Origin: Pseudacidovorax sp. RU35E
Lineage (GTDB): Bacteria > Pseudomonadota > Gammaproteobacteria > Burkholderiales > Burkholderiaceae_C
Assembly: GCF_900156165.1 (NCBI RefSeq)
Contig: NZ_FTMY01000002.1
Span: forward strand, 434,001 to 498,000
Direction of reading: 5' to 3'
Length of the DNA stretch: 64,000 nucleotides
Shown piece after piece: positions 12,120-21,515 of this stretch. The notes beneath the pieces are model-generated. The model saw only the letters and a list, made by a program, of their open reading frames with translations, made no database searches and was not told the origin of the DNA. Positions within the stretch are counted from its first letter, which is position 1. Every line of letters starts with the position of its first letter. The translations under genes and the position numbers were made by a program.

Positions 12120-13838
12120 ATGCACCATGGCGCTTCCCTCATCAGCACGATCGCAGCCGCCCTGGGGCTGGCACTGGCCTTCGGATTCATCGCAGCACGC
12201 CTGAGACTGCCGGCGCTTGTGGGCTATCTGCTCGCGGGCGTGATCATCGGGCCCTTCACGCCCGGCTTCGTGGCCGATGCCGACATCGCCTCCCAACTGG
12301 CCGAGATCGGCGTGATGTTGCTGATGTTCGGCGTAGGGCTGCATTTCTCCCTGGACGACCTGCTGCAGGTGCGGCGCATCGCCCTCCCGGGCGCGCTGGT
12401 GCAGATCGTGGCGGCCACCTGCATGGGGGGCCTTCTGGCCTTGTGGTGGGGGTGGAGCATCGGCGCCGCGCTGGTGTTCGGGCTGGCGCTTTCGGTGGCC
12501 AGCACGGTCGTGCTGCTGCGCGCATTGGAGAGCCTCGGCATCCTTGACACGCACACGGGGCGCATCGCCGTTGGCTGGCTGGTGGTGGAGGACCTCGCGA
12601 TGGTGCTGGTGCTCGTTCTGCTGCCGCCGCTGGCCCACGTGCTGGGCGGGCGCCCGGAAGACGGCAGCGATGGGTCGATGGCCTCGCTCGGCCGCACCCT
12701 GGGCGTGACGCTGCTGCAGGTCGGTGGCTTCGTGGCCCTGATGCTCATCGTCGGCCGTCGCGTCTTTCCGTGGCTGCTGTGGCAGGTCACGCGCACCGGT
12801 TCGCGGGAGCTGTTCACCCTGTGCGTCGTCGCGGCCGCGGTCAGCATCGCCTTCGCGTCGGCCGCCTTGTTCGGCGTGTCGTTCGCGCTGGGTGCCTTTT
12901 TCGCCGGCATGGTGATGCGCGAATCCGAGTTCAGCCATCGGGCCGCGGAAGAGTCGCTGCCGCTGCGCGACGCCTTCGCCGTGCTGTTCTTCGTGTCGGT
13001 GGGCATGCTCTTCGACCCGGCCGTGCTGATCAGCCGGCCGCTGCAGGTGCTCGCCGTGGTGCTGGTGATCGTCGTGGGCAAGTCGGTGGCGGCCTGCCTG
13101 CTGGTGCTCGCCTTCCGGTATCCGCTGGCAACGGCGCTGACCGTGAGCGCGAGCCTGGCGCAGATCGGCGAGTTCTCGTTCATCCTCATGGCGCTTGGGC
13201 TGCGGATGGAACTCCTCCCGCCAGAGGCGCAGAGCCTGGTCCTCGCCGGCGCGCTGGTGTCGATCGCCACCAACCCGCTCTGGTTCAGCGCCATCCAGCC
13301 CATCCTGAACTGGCTGCGCGTCCATTCCTCGCTGGCCCGACGCCTCGAAGCCAGGGACGACCCTTTGGCTGAACTTCCAGCGAGCACGGCCGAGCGCTAT
13401 TTGTCCAGACAGGTCGTCTTGGTGGGCTATGGGCGGGTGGGCCGGCGCATTGCAGCGCAACTGCGCGCCAATGACATTCCCTTTGTGGTCGCCGACCAGA
13501 ATCGGGAGCTGATCGAGCGTTTGCGGGAGGAGGGGGGCGCCGCGGTGTGGGGTGACGCGGCAGAGCCCTCGGTGCTCATCCAGGCCCACATTGCGCGGGC
13601 GCGGGTGCTGGTGGTGGCCATTGCCGACCCGCTGAACGTGCGACAGATGATCGATACGGCGCGGGCGCTCAATCCCGATGTCGAGGTCGTGCTGCGTAGC
13701 CACAACGAGGATGAAGCGCAGCTGTTGCGGCAGGAACTGGCGGCCACGGTCTATCTTGGCGAGCAAGAACTCGCCCAGGCCATGGCCGGCGATGTGCTCA
13801 GCCGGGCGATGCCAAGGGTTCCCGTCGTCGCGTCATAA
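12120..13838 (+). CDS. CPA2-family cation:proton antiporter (KefB/YbaL type)
   Basis: 572 residues. The first 390 or so form the multi-helix CPA2 membrane domain, starting IAAALGLALAFGFIAARLRLPALVGYLLAGVIIGP and containing FGVGLHFSLDDL and FFVSVGMLFDP. A cytoplasmic RCK/TrkA-N domain begins near 430 with the NAD-binding GYGRVGRR. This matches YbaL/KefB-type K+ or Na+/H+ antiporters of the inner membrane. The exact ion is not predictable. The ATG at 12120 is preferred; the frame stays open far upstream without meaningful sequence. The 3' end overlaps the convergent unknown gene by six bases. Confidence 0.9.
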   Translation: MHHGASLISTIAAALGLALAFGFIAARLRLPALVGYLLAGVIIGPFTPGFVADADIASQLAEIGVMLLMFGVGLHFSLDDLLQVRRIALPGALVQIVAATCMGGLLALWWGWSIGAALVFGLALSVASTVVLLRALESLGILDTHTGRIAVGWLVVEDLAMVLVLVLLPPLAHVLGGRPEDGSDGSMASLGRTLGVTLLQVGGFVALMLIVGRRVFPWLLWQVTRTGSRELFTLCVVAAAVSIAFASAALFGVSFALGAFFAGMVMRESEFSHRAAEESLPLRDAFAVLFFVSVGMLFDPAVLISRPLQVLAVVLVIVVGKSVAACLLVLAFRYPLATALTVSASLAQIGEFSFILMALGLRMELLPPEAQSLVLAGALVSIATNPLWFSAIQPILNWLRVHSSLARRLEARDDPLAELPASTAERYLSRQVVLVGYGRVGRRIAAQLRANDIPFVVADQNRELIERLREEGGAAVWGDAAEPSVLIQAHIARARVLVVAIADPLNVRQMIDTARALNPDVEVVLRSHNEDEAQLLRQELAATVYLGEQELAQAMAGDVLSRAMPRVPVVAS

Positions 13839-14237
13839 ATCTTCGATGACCAGCGTGCGGTAGCGCTGGCCCATGGCGGGTGGCTTGTCGCGCAGCAGGG
13901 TGCGAAGTCGCTCCATCTCCTCGTCGGTTTCGGTGCGAACCAGCAGACCGGCGTGCCCTTCCTGCGCCAGCCTGACGTACGCCCGCACGGTGGCACCCTC
14001 GGTTCCGGGCGACGGCAAGGGGTTGTCGGCGTCGGAGGTTGTCGGGCCGATCTGGTTCGTGATCGCCTCAGGCGACACGAATGCCACGTCGTCACCGGGC
14101 ACGCCACCCTCGGCGAGTGCCTGCGCAGCCCGACGAGCGGCAGCTTCATCGGCAAAGATCAACATCGTGTGGCCGGTGGGATAGAACGTCTTCCCGAGGG
14201 TCGACAGCATGTCTGGGGTCAGGGCGAAAGGCTTCAT
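13833..14237 (-). CDS. Hypothetical soluble protein
   Basis: 134 residues, not recognised. There is no signal peptide or membrane helix. It opens MKPFALTPDMLSTLGKTFYPTGHTMLIFADEAAARRAAQAL and alternates short hydrophobic strands with acidic helices (TDEEMERLRTLL), suggesting a small alpha/beta fold. The codon pattern is like its neighbours and the reading frame ends neatly at a six-base overlap with the convergent antiporter gene, which supports a real gene. A stress-related role could be guessed from similarly organised small proteins, but nothing in the sequence proves it. Confidence 0.65.
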   Translation of the reverse strand: MKPFALTPDMLSTLGKTFYPTGHTMLIFADEAAARRAAQALAEGGVPGDDVAFVSPEAITNQIGPTTSDADNPLPSPGTEGATVRAYVRLAQEGHAGLLVRTETDEEMERLRTLLRDKPPAMGQRYRTLVIEDL

Positions 14238-14450
14238 GGCGTCTCCAGCTTTGAGGCCGGCAACCGCATACGCGAGAGCAGGTGGACTGCCGGCCCAAGC
14301 AACCTAGGCATGCCCATCCCGTGGTCCTGTAGGAGCCAATGCCTGCAGACCGCCAGAATTTGTTAGCAAGCTCCTCCACATTGCGAAATATGTTTCTAAT
14401 TGTGAATTTTTCGATACCTTTGAAGTGGAAGTGACGCCTAGGATGGCGGC

Positions 14451-15038
14451 ATGAAAAGCGGTGTAGCGTTTCGATGGCTTCCTTACGTCGGTTTTGCCGG
14501 CCTCCTGGGCGGTGCTGCGGCGGCGTTCTGGATCGCCCCGCCGCGAACCTCCGCCGAATGGGCGGCATGGATTCAGGCGGCGTCCGTATTGCTGGCGTTG
14601 TGCCTGGCGCTGCGCCTGCAATACGCCGCGGGTCGGCAGGCGGCGCGTCAGGCCGATCAGGTGGCCACGCTCTTTGCAGCCAACATGCACTGGGTGTTCC
14701 GTGAGCTCAGCGATGCCTGCATCAAGCGAGCCTGGGCCGACTTTGCCGTCCATCGGCGCGTGCTGCAGGAGGTGCTGGCCCAGGGGCGCGAGGTGAGCCT
14801 CCAGCAGATCGATGGCTCGGGCCTGGCAATGGTGACCAGCCTGCGGGCGATGGCGGTCGAAGGCCTGGAGATGGTGGCCAGCCACACCCCTCAGGGCGAC
14901 TGGCACCAGCTGCATCGCTATTTCGAAAAGCGGTTGCCCAGCATTGCGGGCTGGCTCGCGCTGTACGGGCATCCGCCAGAGAACAGCGGGCCGACCGACT
15001 ACCAAGGGCTTCGGACGTCCTTCGGCCAGTTCGGTTGA
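14451..15038 (+). CDS. Hypothetical membrane-anchored protein
   Basis: 195 residues, not recognised. Two hydrophobic segments near the N-terminus (about 8-30 and 40-58, with ASVLLALCLALRLQYAA) suggest a hairpin anchor in the inner membrane. An Ala/Arg/Gln-rich helix and a cytoplasmic helical domain of about 120 residues follow. The upstream 213-base gap is locally AT-rich (about 14370-14420), unlike the surroundings, and could hold the promoter; no convincing -35/-10 pair was chosen. It reads away from the other unknown gene at 13.8 kb. Confidence 0.6.
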   Translation: MKSGVAFRWLPYVGFAGLLGGAAAAFWIAPPRTSAEWAAWIQAASVLLALCLALRLQYAAGRQAARQADQVATLFAANMHWVFRELSDACIKRAWADFAVHRRVLQEVLAQGREVSLQQIDGSGLAMVTSLRAMAVEGLEMVASHTPQGDWHQLHRYFEKRLPSIAGWLALYGHPPENSGPTDYQGLRTSFGQFG

Positions 15039-15075
15039 TCCTGTCCGACGCCGCCGCATCGGCGGGCGCTGGCGC

Positions 15076-16601
15076 TCAGTGCGGAATCTCGGCAGGACCG
15101 TCGGCGGCCTTCTTGGGTCTTCGGATGAGCACGAGTAGCGGGATGGTGACGGCCGTGAGCACCATCATGATCCAGAAGTCGTCCAGGTAGGCCACGAGGG
15201 TTGCATGGCGGGTGACCTCGGCGTTCAGTACGGCCAACCCGGTCGCGGTGTCGAGGTTCATGGCTGAAGGCAAGGCGAGCAGGCCTTGGTTGCCCGGCGA
15301 CACGAGCGCGGCAAGATTCGCGTGAGCGCGTCCCGAGCCCTCGGTCAGCAGCGTCTGCACCACGGAGATGCCCACGCTGCTGCCGATGTGCGCATGAGGC
15401 TGAAGATCGGTGTGCCCTGGTTGCGCAGCCGCGCCGGCAACGTGGCGAAGGTGGCCGTCGAAAGCGGCACGAAGGTGAAGCCGATGCCCAGCCCCTGGAT
15501 GAAGCCCGAGATGACGATCAGCGTGCTGTCCATGTCCGGCGTGAAGCGCGTCATCTGCCACAGCGAGAAGGCCGACATGCCGAAGCCGACCGCCATGATG
15601 GCGCGCACGTCGACGCGCTGGACGAGCCTGCCGACGACGATCATGGCGATCATCGTCCCGACGCCACGCGGCGCCGTGATCGCACCGGTGTAGACCACGG
15701 GGTAACCCATGAGTCCCTGCAGGAAGTTCGGCAGCAGCGAGGTGGTCGCGAACAGGATGATGCCGACGATGAAGGCGAAGAACTGGCCAGTGACGAAGTT
15801 GCGGTCCTTCAGCAGGTCGCGGTTGAGAAAGCTCACCCCCTGGACGGTCCAGGTGTGGACGGCGAAGAAGGCGAGGGCGACCACGGCGCCGATCGCCTCC
15901 AGGCGGATCTCCCACGAATCGAACCAGTCCAGCTGTTCCCCGCGGTCCAGAAAGAGCTGCAGCAAGCCGATGCCCAGGCTGAGCGTCGCGAAGCCGAACA
16001 CGTCGAGCTTCTCGGACTTCGGTCGGCTTTCGGGCAGGTAGCGGGCGATGCCCCAGAAGGCCACGATGCCCACCGGCAGGTTGATGAAGAAGACCCAGCG
16101 CCAGTCGAGCTGATCAGTCAGCCATCCGCCCAGCAGCGGGCCCAGGATGGGGCCGATCATGATGCCCGCGCCCCAGATGGCCATGGCCTGGCCCACCTTC
16201 TCGCGCGGGTTGATGTCGAGCAGCACGGCCTGCGACAGCGGCACCAGCGCGGCGCCGAAGACGCCCTGCAGCAGCCGCGCGCCGACGATCTCGACCAGCG
16301 AACCGGCGATGCCGCACAGCGCCGACGCGACCGTGAAGCCCACCACCGACACCAGAAAGACGCGCCGCCGGCCCCACCGGCCGCAGAACCAGCCGGTCAG
16401 CGGCAGGGTGATGGCCGCCGCGACGATGTACGAGGTCAGCACCCAGGTGATCTGGTCCTGCGATGCCTGCAAGCTGCCCTGCATGTGGGGCAGGGCGACG
16501 TTGGCAATGGTGGTGTCCAGCGCCTGCATGATCGTCGCCAGCATGATCGAGACGGTGATCATGCCGCGGTGGGGCACGGGGTTCTGGGGGGTGGGGGTCA
16601 T
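15076..16601 (-). pseudogene. DHA2-family (EmrB/QacA-like) multidrug efflux transporter, frameshifted
   Basis: The N-terminal 400 or so residues read from 16601 and show a DHA2/EmrB drug-H+ antiporter: MQALDTTIANVALPHMQG, the WVLTSYIVAAAITLPLTGW helix and GRRRVFL loop. The frame then breaks near 15389 and a premature stop follows at 15345. The rest continues in another frame (IGSSVGISVVQTLLTEG to RPKKAADGPAEIPH, ending 15076). At the junction the family expects SLMRNIGSSVG; one base is missing in the Asn-Ile codons. Either a recent inactivating deletion or a sequencing error fits. It overlaps the MarR gene by four bases (ATGA), so both formed one operon. Confidence 0.85.
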
Positions 16602-17110
16602 GGGGCGTTCTCTTCGAGGCCGCGGGTCGCGTCGCCATCGTGCAGCGCAGCCGGCGTCGACTCCGTTTGCCAGGCCAGCAGGCCTTCACGGGCCTTGGCC
16701 AGCAGAGCCAGAAGCTGGGCTTGCTCGTCGGCGCTGAGCGTCACGAGACCGTGCGCCAGCACCTCGTCGCTGATCGCCAGCGCCTCGTCCATGGCCTCAA
16801 GGGCGCGGGGCGTCGCGTGGATCAGCTTGACGCGGCGGTCGTGGGGCGAGGGCTCGCGCCGGATCCAGCCGCCGGTCTCCATGCGGTCGCAGAGGGTGGC
16901 GACGGCCATGGCGCTGGTTTCCAGGCGTTGGGCCAGGGCGGCCTGCGACAACGGTTCTGGCTGTTCGGGATGCGCCAGCGCCCAGAGCAACCGGCATTGC
17001 GCGAGGGACAGACCCATTCGCTCGCGGGCCAGCCGGTCGAAGTGGGCGCCGTGCAGCTTGGCCACCTGGTTCACCAGAAAGCTGAAGCGCTTGGAGGGAT
17101 CGATTTTCAT
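16598..17110 (-). CDS. MarR-family transcriptional regulator
   Basis: 170 residues from the ATG at 17110 (a GTG two codons earlier is possible). The winged helix-turn-helix is clear: LSLAQCRLLWAL, LSQAALAQRLETSAMAVATLCDRMETGGWIRR and the wing SPHDRRVKLIHATPRAL. MarR proteins repress adjacent efflux genes and release DNA on binding drugs or phenolics. The stop overlaps the start of the DHA2 efflux gene, so the regulator and pump are co-transcribed and the regulator probably controls its own operon. The C-terminal 25 residues are poorly conserved. Confidence 0.9.
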   Translation of the reverse strand: MKIDPSKRFSFLVNQVAKLHGAHFDRLARERMGLSLAQCRLLWALAHPEQPEPLSQAALAQRLETSAMAVATLCDRMETGGWIRREPSPHDRRVKLIHATPRALEAMDEALAISDEVLAHGLVTLSADEQAQLLALLAKAREGLLAWQTESTPAALHDGDATRGLEENAP

Positions 17111-17135
17111 AAACACTTATATCGTAAGCATGTTT
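17111..17135. promoter_or_regulatory. Candidate MarR operator
   Basis: An AT-rich imperfect palindrome directly before the MarR start: outer arms AAACA/TGTTT and inner arms TTA/TAA around TATCG. MarR operators are typically imperfect palindromes of 16-20 bases overlapping the promoter. The inner and outer symmetry centres differ by one base, so the match is imperfect. Confidence 0.35.
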
Positions 17136-17361
17136 ATTAAACGAGGCTGACTGGCCGACGCCACACTTGGGCCGCGGTTCGGGGCCGCCGCCAGGGCTGG
17201 CTTTGCCGCGCGTATCGCTGGGACCTGGGAAAATGCCGACCTTTCGCCGCCCCGGGCGACCTTGCGCGGCGCGACTTCATGTTTTTCTTCCCCGCGAAAC
17301 GAGCGTCAACGCCGACGCTATTCGCCGGCCTCACGCCCGACCGGCACCTCTGCCCCAGTTC

Positions 17362-18375
17362 ATGAACGACAAGGACCTTTCCTCATCCCCGCAGGCGTCG
17401 CTGCCCGTCGGCCGCCTGTCCGTTGCCCCGATGTTGGACTGGACGGAGCGCCACTGTCGCTACTTCCACCGCCTGCTCAGCCGCCATGCGTTGCTGTACA
17501 CCGAGATGGTGAACACCGGCGCCATCCTGCACGGCGATGTCGCCCGACACCTGCGCTTCGACGAGACCGAGCACCCCGTCGCGCTGCAACTGGGCGGCAG
17601 CGAGCCCGCCGACCTGGCGGCCAGCGCGCGGCTGGGCGAGCAGTGGGGTTACGACGAGATCAACCTCAACTGCGGCTGCCCCAGCGAGCGGGTGCAGCGC
17701 GGTGCCTTCGGCGCCTGCCTGATGGCGGAGCCGGCGCTGGTGGCCGATGGCGTGAAGGCGATGCTGGACGCCGTGAGCGTGCCTGTGACCGTCAAGCACC
17801 GCATCGGCATCGATCGGGTGGAGAGCTACGACTTCGTGCGCGACTTCGTCGGCACCGTGGCCGACGCCGGTTGTCGCCACTTCATCGTGCATGCGCGCAA
17901 TGCGTGGCTCAAGGGCCTGAGCCCCAAGCAGAACCGGGAGATCCCGCCGCTGCGCTACGAGCTGGTGCACCGGCTCAAACACGACTTTCCTCAGCTGTTC
18001 ATCGCCATCAACGGCGGCATCCAGACCGAAGAGCAGGTGCACGCGCAATTGCGCCTGCTCGACGGCGTGATGGTGGGCCGCGAGGCCTACCACAACCCCT
18101 GGTGGCTTTCGCAGTGGGACAGCGCCTTCTTCGGCGATGCGCCGCGTGAGATGACGCGCGAGGAGGTGGAGGTGCAGATGTGCGACTACATGCGTCGCGA
18201 GAAGCAGGCGCACGGCACGTCGTGGCAGTCGATCGCGCGGCACATGCTGGGGCTGCGCAATGGCCTGCCGGGGGCGCGTCGGTGGCGGCAGGTGTGGAGC
18301 GACCATCGCCTGCGCGAGCTGGATCCGCACGAGGTCATGGCGCGGGCGCACGCGAGCGCCACGGCCGAGGCCTGA
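17362..18375 (+). CDS. dusA: tRNA-dihydrouridine(20/20a) synthase DusA
   Basis: 337 residues, a flavoenzyme that reduces uridine in the tRNA D-loop. The TIM-barrel features are present: SVAPMLDWTERHCRYFHRLL, YTEMVNTGAILHGD, INLNCGCPSERVQRGAFGACLM with the catalytic cysteine region, HARNAWLKGLSPKQNREIPPL and INGGI. The GLSPKxNREIPPLRYE segment is specific to DusA rather than DusB or DusC. The ATG at 17362 fits the family length; upstream frame is not conserved in style. It stands alone between the MarR operon and the propionate block. Confidence 0.93.
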   Translation: MNDKDLSSSPQASLPVGRLSVAPMLDWTERHCRYFHRLLSRHALLYTEMVNTGAILHGDVARHLRFDETEHPVALQLGGSEPADLAASARLGEQWGYDEINLNCGCPSERVQRGAFGACLMAEPALVADGVKAMLDAVSVPVTVKHRIGIDRVESYDFVRDFVGTVADAGCRHFIVHARNAWLKGLSPKQNREIPPLRYELVHRLKHDFPQLFIAINGGIQTEEQVHAQLRLLDGVMVGREAYHNPWWLSQWDSAFFGDAPREMTREEVEVQMCDYMRREKQAHGTSWQSIARHMLGLRNGLPGARRWRQVWSDHRLRELDPHEVMARAHASATAEA

Positions 18376-18476
18376 GCGCACAGGGCGGCGCCGGCCCGGC
18401 TACGGGCGGGCGGTCGGCCCATTGGCACGGCCTTGCGCCGCGCCGCGTTGCAGTCCAAGCGGCGGCGCGCGCCGAC

Positions 18477-19124
18477 TCAGGATGCCGCGTCGAGTCCGTT
18501 CACGAAGTGCTCGCGCATGCGCGCCTCGGCCGCCTGCGCGTCCCGAGCCTCGATGGCAGCCACCAGAGCGCGGTGCTCCGCCAGCGATTCCTCGATGCGC
18601 CCCGCCTTCAGCAGCGAGTTGTGGCGGTTGAGCTTCATCACCTTGCGCAGGTCCGCCACCATCTGGTCGCGCCAGCGGTTGTCGCCAATGGCCAGCAGCC
18701 GCATGTGGAAGCGCTCATTGACGGCGAAGAAGTGCTCCCGGTCCACCTGGCCGGGGCGGGCGGCGGCCTCCAGTTCGTCGTGAAGGGCGCGCAGCTCGGC
18801 GATCTGGGCCTCGGTGGCGCGCGTGGCAACCACGCCGGCCGCGTCGCTTTCCAGCAGGCCGAGCAGGTGGTACACGTCGGCCAGGTCGCGGTCGGACACC
18901 TCGGTCACATAGGCGCCGCGGCGCAGCTTCATCGTCACCAGGCCTTCGGCGGCCAGCACCTTCAGCGCCTCGCGCAGCGGCGTGCGGCTGATGCCCAGTT
19001 CTTCCGCGATGCGCAGTTCGTCGATCCAGCTGCCGGGCTCCAGTTCGCGGCGGAAGATGCGCTGGCGCAGCAGCTCCGCCACCTCTTCATAGAGGGCGCG
19101 CGGGGTGAAGGTCAGGGCAGACAT
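18477..19124 (-). CDS. GntR/FadR-family transcriptional regulator
   Basis: 215 residues. An N-terminal winged helix (ALYEEVAELLRQRIFRRELEPGSWIDELRIAEELGISRTPLREAL, then LVTMKLRRGAYV) is followed by an FCD ligand-binding domain (about 85-210) with Asp/His metal-site positions, for example in HNSLLKAGRIEESLAEHRALVAAI. Such regulators respond to small carboxylates or acyl-CoAs. It is divergent from scpA across a 139-base gap that holds a 7-bp-arm palindrome, so it is the likely regulator of the propionyl-CoA/methylmalonyl-CoA operon. The ligand is an inference. Confidence 0.9.
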   Translation of the reverse strand: MSALTFTPRALYEEVAELLRQRIFRRELEPGSWIDELRIAEELGISRTPLREALKVLAAEGLVTMKLRRGAYVTEVSDRDLADVYHLLGLLESDAAGVVATRATEAQIAELRALHDELEAAARPGQVDREHFFAVNERFHMRLLAIGDNRWRDQMVADLRKVMKLNRHNSLLKAGRIEESLAEHRALVAAIEARDAQAAEARMREHFVNGLDAAS

Positions 19125-19153
19125 GGGCGCGACTGTATCGCAGAAGAAGCCCC

Positions 19154-19171
19154 TAATTCATAATTGAATTA
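19154..19171. promoter_or_regulatory. Candidate operator in the GntR-scpA divergent promoter region
   Basis: TAATTCA-TAAT-TGAATTA, perfect 7-bp arms with a 4-base spacer, lies in an AT-rich island (19150-19180) within a GC-rich region. Size and position suit a dimeric GntR-family regulator controlling both directions. Confidence 0.5.
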
Positions 19172-19263
19172 ATAATTACAGACAGCTAGACTTGCGGGAT
19201 TCCCCGGGGTCGGCAAGCGTGGCCGCACTTCCGGCACCAGAGGTCAAGCGAGAGAGACGAAGC

Positions 19264-21417
19264 ATGGCGGATTCCGAATTCAAGCCCTCCACCCTCGAAG
19301 ACTGGGCGCGCGCCGCGGCCAAGTCGGCCCCCGGCGGCGACGTCTCGGCGCTGAACTGGGTGACGCCCGACGGCATCACCGTCAAGCCGCTCTACACGGC
19401 CGCCGACCTGCAGGGCCTGCGCCACAGCGACACGCTGCCCGGCTTCGAGCCCTACATCCGCGGCCCGCAGGCGACGATGTACGCCGTGCGACCCTGGACC
19501 ATCCGCCAGTACGCCGGCTTCTCCACCGCGGAGGAATCGAATGCCTTCTACCGCAAGGCGCTGGCCGCGGGCGGGCAGGGCGTGTCGGTGGCCTTCGACC
19601 TGGCAACCCATCGCGGCTACGACAGCGACCATCCGCGCGTGACCGGCGACGTCGGCAAGGCCGGTGTGGCCATCGATTCGGTGGAGGACATGAAGATCCT
19701 GTTCGACGGCATCCCGCTCGACAAGGTCAGCGTGTCGATGACCATGAACGGCGCCGTGCTGCCCGTGCTGGCCGGCTACGTGGTGGCGGCGGAAGAGCAG
19801 GGCGTGTCGCAGGACAAGCTCAGCGGGACCATCCAGAACGACATCCTCAAGGAGTTCATGGTCCGCAACACGTACATCTATCCGCCCGAGCCGAGCATGC
19901 GGATCATCGGCGACATCATCGAGTACACGGCCAAGAACATGCCGAAGTTCAACTCGATCTCGATCTCCGGCTACCACATGCAGGAAGCCGGCGCCAACCA
20001 GGCGCTGGAGCTGGCCTTCACGCTGGCCGACGGCAAGGAATACGTGAAGACCGCCATCGCCAAGGGCATGGACGTGGACGACTTCGCCGGGCGCCTGAGC
20101 TTCTTCTGGGCCATCGGCATGAACTTCTACCTGGAAGTCGCCAAGATGCGAGCCGCCCGCCTGCTGTGGTGCCGGATCATGAAGGCCACGGGAGCCAAGA
20201 ACCCCAAGAGCCTGATGCTGCGCACGCACTGCCAGACCTCGGGCTGGTCGCTTACCGAGCAGGACCCCTACAACAACGTGGTGCGCACCACCATCGAGGC
20301 CATGGCCGCAGTCTTCGGCGGCACGCAGTCGCTGCACACCAATGCGCTGGACGAGGCCATCGCGCTGCCGACCGAGTTCAGCGCCCGCATCGCCCGCAAC
20401 ACGCAGCTGATCATCCAGGAAGAGACGCACATCACCAACGTCATCGACCCCTGGGCTGGCAGCTACATGATGGAGAAGCTCACCCAGGACATGGCCGATG
20501 CCGCCTGGGCCATCATCGAGGAGGTCGAGGCCATGGGCGGCATGACCAGGGCGGTCGACAGCGGCTGGGCCAAGCTCAAGATCGAGGCCGCGGCGGCCGA
20601 GAAGCAGGCGCGCATCGACTCGGGCCGCGACGTCATCGTCGGCGTTAACAAGTACAAGCTCAAGAACGAGGACCCGGTCGAGATCCTCGCCATCGACAAC
20701 ATGAAGGTGCGCGACCAGCAGGTGGCGCGCCTGCAGAACATCCGCGCCGCGCGCGATGGCGCCAAGGTGCAGGCGGCACTCGACGCACTCACGGCCGCGG
20801 CCGAGAAGAACGAGGGCAACCTGCTCGACCTCAGCATCCAGGCCATCCGCCTGCGCGCCACGGTGGGCGAGGTGTCGGACGCGCTGGAAAAGGCCTTCGG
20901 CCGCCACCGCGCCGACACGCAGAAGGTGACTGGCGTCTACGCCGCTGCCTACGACTCGGCCGAAGGCTGGGAGGCGCTCAAGAAAGAGATCGACGCCTTC
21001 GCCGAGCACCAGGGCCGCCGGCCGCGCGTGATGATCTCCAAGCTGGGCCAGGACGGCCACGACCGCGGCGCCAAGGTGGTGGCTACGGCCTTCGCCGACC
21101 TGGGCTTCGACGTGGACATGGGGCCGCTCTTCCAGACCCCCGAGGAATGCGCCCGCCAGGCCATCGAGAACGACGTGCATGCCGTGGGCGTGAGCACGCT
21201 GGCGGCGGGCCACAAGACGCTGGTGCCGGCCATCATCGAAGAACTGAAGAAGCAGGGCGCGGACGACATCATCGTGTTCGTGGGCGGCGTCATCCCGCGG
21301 CAGGACTATGAGTTCCTGTACGAGGCGGGCGTGAAGGGCATCTATGGGCCCGGCACGCCGATTCCGGCGAGTGCGAAGGATGTGCTGGAGCAGATCCGGG
21401 CGGCTGTCGCCGCTTGA
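19264..21417 (+). CDS. scpA: Methylmalonyl-CoA mutase, single-chain
   Basis: 717 residues. This adenosylcobalamin enzyme interconverts (R)-methylmalonyl-CoA and succinyl-CoA. The catalytic barrel covers about 1-560 ([56 protein letters not shown]). The C-terminal B12-binding domain has DGHDRG at 597-602 with the cobalt-ligand histidine, and [14 protein letters not shown]. Both domains on one chain resemble E. coli ScpA and the large MCM subunit rather than split ICM. The ATG at 19264 follows a GAGAGA-rich leader. It heads a plus-strand cluster with meaB, pccB and pccA. Confidence 0.96.
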   Translation: MADSEFKPSTLEDWARAAAKSAPGGDVSALNWVTPDGITVKPLYTAADLQGLRHSDTLPGFEPYIRGPQATMYAVRPWTIRQYAGFSTAEESNAFYRKALAAGGQGVSVAFDLATHRGYDSDHPRVTGDVGKAGVAIDSVEDMKILFDGIPLDKVSVSMTMNGAVLPVLAGYVVAAEEQGVSQDKLSGTIQNDILKEFMVRNTYIYPPEPSMRIIGDIIEYTAKNMPKFNSISISGYHMQEAGANQALELAFTLADGKEYVKTAIAKGMDVDDFAGRLSFFWAIGMNFYLEVAKMRAARLLWCRIMKATGAKNPKSLMLRTHCQTSGWSLTEQDPYNNVVRTTIEAMAAVFGGTQSLHTNALDEAIALPTEFSARIARNTQLIIQEETHITNVIDPWAGSYMMEKLTQDMADAAWAIIEEVEAMGGMTRAVDSGWAKLKIEAAAAEKQARIDSGRDVIVGVNKYKLKNEDPVEILAIDNMKVRDQQVARLQNIRAARDGAKVQAALDALTAAAEKNEGNLLDLSIQAIRLRATVGEVSDALEKAFGRHRADTQKVTGVYAAAYDSAEGWEALKKEIDAFAEHQGRRPRVMISKLGQDGHDRGAKVVATAFADLGFDVDMGPLFQTPEECARQAIENDVHAVGVSTLAAGHKTLVPAIIEELKKQGADDIIVFVGGVIPRQDYEFLYEAGVKGIYGPGTPIPASAKDVLEQIRAAVAA

Positions 21418-21474
21418 GGCTGGTCTGTGCCTGTCCTCTGTAGCTCCGCCGCCGATCCCTTGCAGCCCTTTCCA

Positions 21475-21502
21475 CCGTTCAGGCTGAGCTTGTCGAAGCC
21501 CT
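21475..21502 (+). repeat. REP-like repeat copy 1 (upstream of the GIY-YIG gene)
   Basis: Reads CCGTTC-AGGCTGAGCTTGTCGAAGCC-CT. The same GAGCTTGTCGAAG core recurs at 21859-21885 and inverted at 21916-21941. It ends 13 bases before the GTG start of the GIY-YIG gene. The other copies lie inside that gene's 3' part, so the repeats bracket the nuclease domain. Confidence 0.75.
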
Positions 21503-21515
21503 ATCTTCCAATCGC

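Noticed and set aside
19186-21213. A 675-codon open frame antisense to scpA
   Set aside because: scpA is unmistakable on the plus strand; the antisense product shows only composition bias.
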